A stretch of DNA of 64,000 bases. Source: Rhizobium pisi (lineage in GTDB: Bacteria; Pseudomonadota; Alphaproteobacteria; Rhizobiales; Rhizobiaceae). Made by a program: the position numbers and the translations under genes. Location: contig NZ_RJJT01000028.1 of assembly GCF_003938655.1 (NCBI RefSeq), positions 16,247 to 80,246 of the forward strand, written 5' to 3'. The notes under the pieces were generated by a model. It searched no databases, was not told the DNA's origin, and saw only the letters and a list, made by a program, of their open reading frames with translations. This document shows positions 58,015 through 64,000 of the stretch, in pieces. Position 1 is the stretch's first letter, and each line of letters begins with the position of its first letter.

Positions 58015-58437
58015 ATGAGGGTTATTCTCGTCATCGTCCTCACGGCCCTTGCCGTGCCCTGTGAGGCAGACATGTTCGGCACGGCGTCCCGGTACAAAAG
58101 CATGCATGAACGCTCCATCTCCTTCCTCAGCGTCAATCCGAGGCGCACCTCATGGTGCGGGGCGTTCCTGGCCTTTGTCGCTAAGCGATCCTCCCGCGAA
58201 CCGCCTGACAATCCGAACATGGCGCGGTCCTGGATGAGCTTCGGCAGGCCGGTCTTCGCCCGCTCCGCCCAGCGCGGAGACGTGGTGGTGATCCGCAGCG
58301 GCAGGCGCTTCCACGTCAGCCTGTTCGATCATTTCGACCAGCGGCGCCAATACGTCTACCTCTTCGGCGGCAACCAATCGAACCGGGTCCAGCTGTCACG
58401 CTACCGCGCCAGCTCCGTCGTCGCCGTTCGACGATAA
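58015..58437 (+). CDS. Small secreted TIGR02594 (CHAP/NlpC-like) protein
   Basis: A 140-residue exported protein: signal peptide MRVILVIVLTALAVPCEA, then TSWCGAFLAFVAKRSS with the catalytic-type Cys, ARSWMSFGRPV, RGDVVVIRSGRRFHVSLFDH with the His, and VYLFGGNQSNRVQLSRYRAS, VVAVRR. This is the TIGR02594 pattern, related to NlpC/P60 and CHAP cysteine amidases, including phage endolysins. Probably a periplasmic or extracellular peptidoglycan hydrolase. It lies between two copies of a 182-bp structured repeat, so it may be a cassette. Confidence 0.8.
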   Translation: MRVILVIVLTALAVPCEADMFGTASRYKSMHERSISFLSVNPRRTSWCGAFLAFVAKRSSREPPDNPNMARSWMSFGRPVFARSAQRGDVVVIRSGRRFHVSLFDHFDQRRQYVYLFGGNQSNRVQLSRYRASSVVAVRR

Positions 58438-58450
58438 AGCTCGCAATTTC

Positions 58451-58632
58451 GCTCCCTTAAAAACCTCCCTGCCACTGAATTCCAATGAATCCAATCTCTT
58501 AAGATTGACAAAGAGGTTTTTAAGAGAGGTCAACATTTTAAAAAATGGGTGCAGCCGAGGTCTGCAGCCGATCTTTTCGCGCGTTTTTAAAAATGTTGGG
58601 CCTCGTTAAAAACGTCCTTCCAAACCTCCGTG
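58451..58632. repeat. 182-bp structured direct repeat, copy 2
   Basis: Second copy, 973 bp from the first and in the same orientation. It has the same hairpins (CTTAAAAACCTC ... GAGGTTTTTAAG and TCAACATTTTAAAAAATG ... TTTTTAAAAATGTTG). Most differences fall in the central loop (about 58552-58582). Confidence 0.7.
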
Positions 58633-58723
58633 GCGCTCATTTGGAGCCGGACTTCAATATCTCTCGAATGCGATTTGCTTGGTCGCCTGTGCTTTCGAAA
58701 AGGAACGGGCAAGGGGGCTACTT

Positions 58724-58868
58724 GCTCCCTCATTCCTGTGCCTGTCACAGGAATCCAGTGCGCCCAAGTCCTTGGGCGCGAAAGACTCTTTCTTTCGAAC
58801 GATTGCTTCATTCACGGCGCGGACGCGCCGTGGCTGGATTCCTGTGACGAGCACAGGAATGAGGGAGC
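58724..58868. repeat. 145-bp terminal-inverted-repeat element (copy 2)
   Basis: 35-bp inverted ends GCTCCCTCATTCCTGTGCC ... (58724-58758) against 58834-58868 with two mismatches. The internal hairpins GCGCCCAAG-TC-CTTGGGCGC and CGGCGCG-ga-CGCGCCG match copy 1 (47930-48075) in reverse orientation. Confidence 0.7.
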
Positions 58869-58893
58869 TTGGGGAAACGCGCAACGCCTGCCG

Positions 58894-59385
58894 TCAATCG
58901 CCCCCGTCCACCGCGCAGAGCACGCCGTTAACGGGGATGGCCACCATCTTTTCGCGCTTGAGATCGAACCTCCAGGCTGCGACCACATTCTCCGATCCAT
59001 AGGAGCCATCCGCCTGCTCCGCCATCGTGCCGAGCGCGACGATGGTGGCATCGTCGGGAAATTGGCTCGAGGAGCAATAACCCGGCCCCAGGAGCTCGTG
59101 GCGGGGCGTCGGCTTTGTCATGACGATTTGATCGACCGGGGTCCAGACAGGGTTGTTCCCAACGCGGCCCGTCTCACGTTCAAGCCTCAGGACCAGTTGC
59201 TGGCCGCATTGCAGCTGAGTGGCTCCATATGCCGGGCTTGCCGGTGCATTTGATACCATCGAGCTGCCGATTTCCGAGCAGTTGTCCGTCGCGAGGCGAG
59301 AGGTCTTTGCCCGCGCCTCGCTGGCGTGGGCAAAGGCCGGGGTCAGGGCGAGAAGAGCGGCAATTGCCGGCAGGTATCGTGACAT
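58894..59385 (-). CDS. Secreted hypothetical protein
   Basis: A 163-residue exported protein: signal peptide MSRYLPAIAALLALTPAFAH (cleavage after AHA). The mature part has four cysteines (DNCSEIG; LQCGQQLV; GYCSSSQ; VLCAVDGG) likely forming two disulfides. It is beta-rich (VLRLERETGRVGN; ENVVAAWRFDLKREKMV). No family recognised. Confidence 0.65.
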   Translation of the reverse strand: MSRYLPAIAALLALTPAFAHASEARAKTSRLATDNCSEIGSSMVSNAPASPAYGATQLQCGQQLVLRLERETGRVGNNPVWTPVDQIVMTKPTPRHELLGPGYCSSSQFPDDATIVALGTMAEQADGSYGSENVVAAWRFDLKREKMVAIPVNGVLCAVDGGD

Positions 59386-59505
59386 TGGAAAACCATTGGA
59401 GCGTGAAGCGAGGCGAGGGACTGCCGGCCTAAATCCCGCAATCCTGAGGGGAGGACCGTAGCTTTGCTCGGGGGAGTGTCAAGGGTCGATATTGCCAGGA
59501 GAACG

Positions 59506-60909
59506 TCAGCCGCAGCTGACGCTTCGGAAGGCGGTGATGATGCTGTCGGCCGCCAGCCGCGCCTCGTCCGGGGTCGTCTGGAAATTGGTGACGGAGAGGC
59601 GCAGGACGTCGCGGCCGCGCCATTTGGCGCCGCCGGCGAAGAGCGTGGCGTCTTCGCGGATCTTTTCGATGGTCTTGCGGGTGATCGCATCGCTTTCGTC
59701 GTCCGGGCGGCGGGTGGCGAAGCGGAGGATGAGCTGGTTCAGCGTGACCTCGTTCAAGATGGTGATGCCGGGTTCGCGCGCGAGATGTTCGGCCAGCACG
59801 CGGGCGGAGGCGCAGCATTGGTCGATGAGGGCGGCGATGCCGTTGCGGCCGAGATGTTTCAGCATCGCCCAGGTGGCGAAGCCGCGGGCGCGCCTGGAAA
59901 GCTCCGGCACGTAATGGGAGGGGTCGCGCTCGCCTTCGGCCGCAAGCGGCAGGTAGCTTGCGGCGATCGTCATGGCGCGGCGGTGGGCGAGCTCGTCGCG
60001 CACGATCGCATAGCCGCAGTCATAGGGCGTCTGCAGCCATTTGTGGCCGTCGGTCGCCCAGCTGTCGGCCGCCTCGACGCCGCGGCTGAGATGGCTGAAT
60101 TTCTCGGATGCCTGTGCCCAGAGGCCGAAGGCACCGTCGATATGCACCCAGGCGCCTTTTTCCTTCAGCGCCGGGATGATGCGGAGAAAATCGTCGAAAG
60201 CGCCGGTATTGATCTGTCCGGCCTGGAGGATGGCGATGCAAGGGCCGGTGACCGCGGCAAGCGCGCCGGGCAGAGCGGCCGGATCGATGCGGCCCACCCG
60301 GTCGGTCGGCAGGCGCTGCACGCGGTCGTGGCCGAGGCCCAGGAATTGCAGCGCGGAGAAGACGGTCGTGTGGGCGTCGTCGCCGATCAGCACGGTAATC
60401 TCGGGTGCGCCGAACAGGCCCTTGGCATCGGCATCCCAACCGGCCTTGCGCAGCACCTCTCCGCGGGCGGCGGCAAGGCAGGTGAAGTTCGCGACCGTCG
60501 CACCGGTGACGAAGCCGACGGAGCTTTCGGCCGGCAGCTTCAATATGTCGAGAAGCCATCTCGTCGCGACGGTTTCGACGGCGGCAGCGGCCGGGGCGAC
60601 GACGTGGTTTCCGGCATTCTGCCCCCAGGCGCTGGTCAGGAAATCGGCGGCGACGCCGACCGGATGGGAGCCGCCGATAACCCAGCCGAAGAAGCGCGGG
60701 CCTGTGGTGAGATGCAGCCCGGGCTCGGCGCTTTCGGCAAGCTGCCTGATGACATCGGCCATATCGGCGCCGGCTGCCGGCAGCGGGTCGTCGAAAGCGG
60801 CGAGGCAAGCGGCATAATCATGCCGGGGCACATGGCGGGAAGGGGCGCTCTCGCGAAACCCGGCCGCAAGCCGGGCGGCTTCCTGAAACAGAGATGCGAT
60901 TGCTGACAT
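59506..60909 (-). CDS. PLP-dependent decarboxylase (group II, aromatic-amino-acid-decarboxylase-like)
   Basis: A 467-residue group II PLP decarboxylase. PLP Lys290 is in ATDGHKWLQTPYDCG and the Asp258 ring-nitrogen ligand is in VHIDGAFG. Other conserved parts: FFGWVIGGSHPVGV, GFVTGATVANFTCLAAAR and GDDAHTTVFSALQFLGLG. The family acts on glutamate, aromatic amino acids or related substrates; substrate not assigned. Start 60909 was preferred over 60972. It is followed upstream by the PhyH-type dioxygenase on the same strand (172 bp away), so they may form a small pathway. Confidence 0.88.
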   Translation of the reverse strand: MSAIASLFQEAARLAAGFRESAPSRHVPRHDYAACLAAFDDPLPAAGADMADVIRQLAESAEPGLHLTTGPRFFGWVIGGSHPVGVAADFLTSAWGQNAGNHVVAPAAAAVETVATRWLLDILKLPAESSVGFVTGATVANFTCLAAARGEVLRKAGWDADAKGLFGAPEITVLIGDDAHTTVFSALQFLGLGHDRVQRLPTDRVGRIDPAALPGALAAVTGPCIAILQAGQINTGAFDDFLRIIPALKEKGAWVHIDGAFGLWAQASEKFSHLSRGVEAADSWATDGHKWLQTPYDCGYAIVRDELAHRRAMTIAASYLPLAAEGERDPSHYVPELSRRARGFATWAMLKHLGRNGIAALIDQCCASARVLAEHLAREPGITILNEVTLNQLILRFATRRPDDESDAITRKTIEKIREDATLFAGGAKWRGRDVLRLSVTNFQTTPDEARLAADSIITAFRSVSCG

Positions 60910-61080
60910 TCGCTCCCCCCGCGCCGCGCACCCGCCGGTCCTATGGACCGCCTCCAAGCAAGCTGCCGGCACCGGCAGCTTAGAGCTTTTCGCCGGAGGA
61001 TTGAAGGGCTCAAACGGAGGCGGACGATCGGCCGGGCGGCGGCAGCGGCAACCGCGCTTTTCGAGAATGGCGAGCAGCCG

Positions 61081-62001
61081 CTACAGCATATCCCCCAGGC
61101 TCCAATGGTTGCTCCAGCGGGCGTCGATCTCGTCGTCGACGTTCTGGTAGCGGATGTCGGTGGAGAGGCGCAGGCGGCGGGCGCGGTCCTGGTTGGTGGT
61201 GGAGGCGTGGATCATGTAGGGGGAGTGGAGTACGACGTCGCCGGCTTCGTAATCGGCGGCGAGCCAGCGCCTGTCAAAGCGTTCGGCCATGGCGGGGAGA
61301 TCCTTCGAGACCCAGCCGCCTTCGGCCATGTGGCTGTTATAGGCGCTGATGCGCTCTTCCGGGGAGAGATCGCCGCTGCGGGCGCGGAATTCGGCCTCCA
61401 TGCCGCGGCCGAGCGCGTGCGAGCCTTCGAGATAGACGAGGCCGCCCATTTCGGTGGGGATATCGCCGACCGGGATCCAGGCGGTGACGAGCCGGCTGGT
61501 GCCGCCGCGGAGGTAGACGAGATCGTAATGCGCGGGTGTCGCCACCGGCGTGCCCGGCTGGACGTAGCGCATCAGCTTGCGCTTGTGCAGATAGGAGATG
61601 CCGCCCAAGAAAGCATCCATGAAGCGCACGAGATGCGGATGCGCGCAGAAGCCTTCATAGGCCGCGGAACGGACGATCGACATCAGCCTGCGGTTGGCGA
61701 GGTTCCAGTCGACGCCTTCGGCGGCTGATATACCAAGCGAAAAATCGTGGCCCGGCTCGAGGAGGCCGGTTTCGGTGAGGCGGGCGAAGACCCAGCCGCG
61801 GAAATCGATCACCTCGTCCCGCGGCAGAAGCCCCTTCAGCCAGACGTAGCCGTGTTCTTCGTAGCGGGCGCGGATGGCGTCGATGCCGATTGCGGGATCG
61901 GTGGGCGTCAGCCAGCCGAGCCTTTCTGCTGGCAGCGTCCTGCCGTGCGCGATGAGGGAAACCTCCGGGCTTCGGGCCTCGGCGTTCAGGGCAGTTGACA
62001 T
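61081..62001 (-). CDS. Phytanoyl-CoA-dioxygenase-family (PhyH) protein
   Basis: A 306-residue Fe(II)/2-oxoglutarate oxygenase of the PhyH family. The iron HxD is in ATPAHYDLVYLRGG and the distal His in DVVLHSPYMIHAST; the 2OG Arg is probably in RARRLRLSTDIRYQ. Start 62001 (MSTALN) has GAGG nine bases upstream; two other ATGs lie 3 and 12 codons before. Oxidises an unknown hydrophobic or secondary-metabolite substrate. Divergent from the AraC regulator at 62.1 kb. Confidence 0.86.
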   Translation of the reverse strand: MSTALNAEARSPEVSLIAHGRTLPAERLGWLTPTDPAIGIDAIRARYEEHGYVWLKGLLPRDEVIDFRGWVFARLTETGLLEPGHDFSLGISAAEGVDWNLANRRLMSIVRSAAYEGFCAHPHLVRFMDAFLGGISYLHKRKLMRYVQPGTPVATPAHYDLVYLRGGTSRLVTAWIPVGDIPTEMGGLVYLEGSHALGRGMEAEFRARSGDLSPEERISAYNSHMAEGGWVSKDLPAMAERFDRRWLAADYEAGDVVLHSPYMIHASTTNQDRARRLRLSTDIRYQNVDDEIDARWSNHWSLGDML

Positions 62002-62098
62002 TTCATCCATCCCTCTCTTGACTTCACCTGCCTTCAATTAGCTGACAACATGGGATAGCTGCCATGGAGGAAAGTGGCAGCTGGACTTTTCGCTCATC

Positions 62099-62923
62099 AT
62101 GAGAGATGCCGAGGCCCTCTATCGATCACCGCTCGGCAGCGCCGGCGGGCTTGCCGTCACCGGCAGCGGCAGGCAGCACGCGCGCCTTGCGGTCACGGAG
62201 CGGAAATTGCCGAGTTTCGCGGTCGTGCTGGTGGAGCGCGGGCAGGGGTTTCTCGAAACCGCAGCCGGCGGGCACCAGCGCGTGGCAGGGCCGGCTCTCT
62301 TCTGGCTGTTTCCGAACCGCGCCCATTCCTATGGGCCCGACGAAGCGGGCTGGGATGAGCGCTGGGCGCTGTTCGAGGGCTCGTTCACGCGGGATTTCGT
62401 GCGGCTGCGGCTGATTGCCGAGCGCCATCCCGTTGTCGTGCTGCGCCACCTCGAGGAGATGACGCGGCTCTTCGCCCAGCTTCATGCCGATCTTTCCCAA
62501 GACACCAATCTCGCGCAGGCCGCGGCGGCTTCGACGCTGCACCGCATCGTGATCGCCGCCGCAAGACAGGCGGGCGGCGCGGCGGGCCGGCGCGACAGGG
62601 AGGCGGCGATGGGCGAGATCGTCGAGAGCCTGCGTGGGCGCGCGCTGCAGCCGCTCGACCTTGCCGGTTTTGCCGCCGGGCACGGCATGTCGCCCGCCAC
62701 GCTGCGGCGGAAATTCGTGGCCGAAACGGGCCTGCCGCCCAAGGCCTTCCAGCTTCGGGCGCGCATGGACCACGCCAAGCAGCTGCTCGTCACCACCGAC
62801 GAAAAGATCGAAACCGTCGCCGCCATGGTCGGCATGGACGACGCCTTCTATTTCTCGCGCGTCTTTCACGACCGCGAAGGCTGCAGCCCCCGCGAATTCC
62901 GGGCGCGACATCGGAGAGGCTGA
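62099..62923 (+). CDS. AraC-family transcriptional regulator
   Basis: A 274-residue regulator. The N-terminal cupin-like sensor (~1-130) has SFAVVLVERGQGFLETAAGG and FPNRAHSYGPDEAGWDERW, typical of AraC/RhaS-like sensors. The C-terminal double HTH (~175-270) reads LDLAGFAAGHGMSPATLRRK, then IETVAAMVGMDDAFYFSRVF and SPREFRARHRRG. Divergent from the PhyH gene (98 bp apart), which it probably controls, perhaps together with the decarboxylase downstream. Confidence 0.88.
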   Translation: MRDAEALYRSPLGSAGGLAVTGSGRQHARLAVTERKLPSFAVVLVERGQGFLETAAGGHQRVAGPALFWLFPNRAHSYGPDEAGWDERWALFEGSFTRDFVRLRLIAERHPVVVLRHLEEMTRLFAQLHADLSQDTNLAQAAAASTLHRIVIAAARQAGGAAGRRDREAAMGEIVESLRGRALQPLDLAGFAAGHGMSPATLRRKFVAETGLPPKAFQLRARMDHAKQLLVTTDEKIETVAAMVGMDDAFYFSRVFHDREGCSPREFRARHRRG

Positions 62924-63173
62924 GCGGTTGGGGCGGCGCCAGCCATGCCCGGCGCGCCGCTCGCCTTTGCCGCGATCCCCAGGATAAAAATCGAGCATTG
63001 CGGGAGATGCTTCGTAAATCTCTCTAATAATGATGTTATTTTAGCTGTCCAATTTCGAAATTTCTTGGCTCGTCTTAAAATCTATTGCCTTATTGCAAAG
63101 TATCATTCAATATTACTGAAATATCATTCGCGTTGCCGTTGAGGTAGCTCTGTTAGTCGGCGAGGGATATGAG

Positions 63174-63539
63174 TTGAAATATTTCATTCTCTATGCGCTG
63201 GTGTGCTCGGTGGTCGGGATACTTCTTCTCGTTGTCACCCGTCAGATCGTGCCGTTCAACATGGAAAGGCTTGGCGATCAAGCGGCTGTCGAACCGGCAG
63301 ATCAGCTGGACAAGCTGGTCGTTCGGTCAACCCGCGAACGGGAGAGCAGGGCAACCGGCCAGCCGGTGCCAGGGGTAGCTGACCAGCCGGCGCCTGGGGC
63401 AACTGGCCAGCCAGTGCCTGGGGCAACCGCCAAGTTGTCATCCCACGCGCCAGCCGTCAGCACCGATCAATGGGATCTCCGGCCAACCGATGAGCCGACC
63501 GTTCGCAAGGGCGGCCGGGTGGGAACTACGGCGCAGTAA
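63174..63539 (+). CDS. Membrane-anchored repeat protein, unknown
   Basis: A 121-residue protein from TTG 63174. It has an N-terminal transmembrane helix (KYFILYALVCSVVGILLLVV), an acidic linker, then an imperfect repeat (TGQPVPGVA / DQPAPGA / TGQPVPGAT, coded by ~24-30-bp units), and a polar C-terminal tail. Upstream DNA at 63000-63170 is AT-rich. No family recognised. The TTG start is inferred from the helix; GAGGGATATGAG precedes it. Confidence 0.5.
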   Translation: MKYFILYALVCSVVGILLLVVTRQIVPFNMERLGDQAAVEPADQLDKLVVRSTRERESRATGQPVPGVADQPAPGATGQPVPGATAKLSSHAPAVSTDQWDLRPTDEPTVRKGGRVGTTAQ

Positions 63540-63544
63540 CTGGA

Positions 63545-63592
63545 GGCACGCTCGCTCGCCCTTCGAGGTTCCAGCCTTCGGCTTGTGTGGGC
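63545..63592. repeat. Family-B fragment
   Basis: CGCTCGCCCTTCGAGGTTCC, AGCCTTCGGCTTGTGTGGGC: the B2 module start, cut before the GGATGAGGC end. It abuts the region leading to the IS110-type element. Confidence 0.5.
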
Positions 63593-63826
63593 GCGAGATA
63601 CTTTCTTCTTTCATTTAGAGGTGTTGCCGTGTGGCACCCCCCTTGTAACTTGACGCCATCCGCCAGCAGCCTAGCTAGCGCTTGCGGTGACGGAGCCGAG
63701 CCCGCAACCCCCTCGGGTTTAAAAGCCTGTGGCAGAGCAAGGGATGGCTCCGTCGTTCCATCGAACCCGAACAGTCGCTTGGGCCGCTCGCGAAGGCGAA
63801 GCCCGCTTGGACAAGGATGGGATCAG

Positions 63827-64000
63827 ATGGACGTTGTGGTTGGCATTGATGTTTCGAAAGACCGGTTGGATGTGCATGTACTGCCGTCAGGCGAAAGCTT
63901 TGCCGTTGCCAATGATGATGAAAGCCTGGATGGGCTTGCCGCAAGGCTCTTGAGCCTGAAGGCGGATGTCGTCGCGCTGGAGGCGACGGGTGGCTATGAG
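63827..64000 (+). mobile_element. IS110-family transposase, 5' part (runs off the window)
   Basis: The frame starts ATG 63827 with DVVVGIDVSKDRLDVHVLPS, the DEDD-type N-terminus ('vGIDvsKdtldv') of IS110-family transposases, and continues as ADVVALEATGGYE, the second acidic residue (Glu), at the window end. Only 58 codons are visible. Upstream 63603-63826 is probably the IS left end and guide/bridge-RNA-coding region, but no clear end could be fixed. IS110 elements insert with an RNA guide, so this gap deserves attention. Confidence 0.82.

Noticed and set aside
1..64000. CRISPR array
   Set aside because: No regularly spaced identical 24-40-bp repeats with unique spacers; all repeats found are palindromic intergenic elements or single duplications.
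1..64000. tRNA or rRNA genes
   Set aside because: No cloverleaf with GGTTC-type T-loop and CCA-adjacent acceptor, and no rRNA-like sequence, was recognised on either strand.

Overview
The window is GC-rich alphaproteobacterial DNA. Gene content points to the Rhizobiales, most likely a Rhizobium of the leguminosarum/etli type: an Omp25/RopB-like porin-fold protein, a GyrI-fused AraC regulator, a cytoplasmic PAS-PAS chemoreceptor, Ra/cadherin-like (VCBS) secreted proteins, a DUF1127 protein, and abundant palindromic intergenic repeats of the kind known from rhizobia. The genus is an inference; there is no rRNA, tRNA or replication gene here to settle it. The layout is accessory-rich: short operons, many regulator/enzyme divergent pairs, and few housekeeping genes.

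0-9.6 kb: the 5' end of an AraC-type regulator, an NmrA-like reductase, an ArsR/SRPBCC pair with a palindromic operator, a ClpP paralogue, a sulfite-oxidase-fold molybdoenzyme, an internally deleted DUF3237 relic, a LysR regulator, a RidA/TetR divergent pair with three tandem operators, and a large MHYT-PAS-GGDEF-EAL protein. 9.6-23 kb: an MDR oxidoreductase/TetR pair, a 2OG-Fe(II) oxygenase, a DJ-1/PfpI protein, a GFA protein, a DUF3313 lipoprotein, an OmpR-type two-component system next to an outer-membrane barrel protein with shared TGTTGCG repeats, and an SDR/XRE-type regulator pair.

23-36.5 kb: a DUF1778/GNAT toxin-antitoxin operon with a long inverted-repeat operator, a frameshifted secreted-protein gene, a VCBS-domain gene interrupted by an in-frame TGA, a BTAD/TolB/TPR regulator, a persulfide dioxygenase-sulfurtransferase fusion, and a Phd/VapC operon that continues into a small ORF and an unknown 264-aa gene. 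36.5-48 kb: GNAT, a second ArsR/SRPBCC pair, AraC-GyrI, the chemoreceptor, VOC and cupin proteins, an SDR, several orphan hypotheticals including an AT-rich one, and a frameshifted membrane-AraC regulator.

48-64 kb: a MacA/MacB-like three-gene exporter operon, two paralogous parallel beta-helix proteins, two 182-bp copies of an unassigned hairpin-rich element flanking a small secreted TIGR02594 (CHAP/NlpC-like) gene, a PLP decarboxylase, a phytanoyl-CoA-dioxygenase-like gene with a divergent AraC regulator, and the start of an IS110-family transposase at the right edge.

Two large families of palindromic mosaic repeats (called A and B here) and a 145-bp terminal-inverted-repeat element occupy most long intergenic gaps. 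One repeat supplies the C-terminus of the exporter adaptor protein. At least four genes are broken by single events (two one-base frameshifts, one nonsense codon, one in-frame internal deletion). The two frameshifts lie in homopolymer runs, so assembly error must be excluded.
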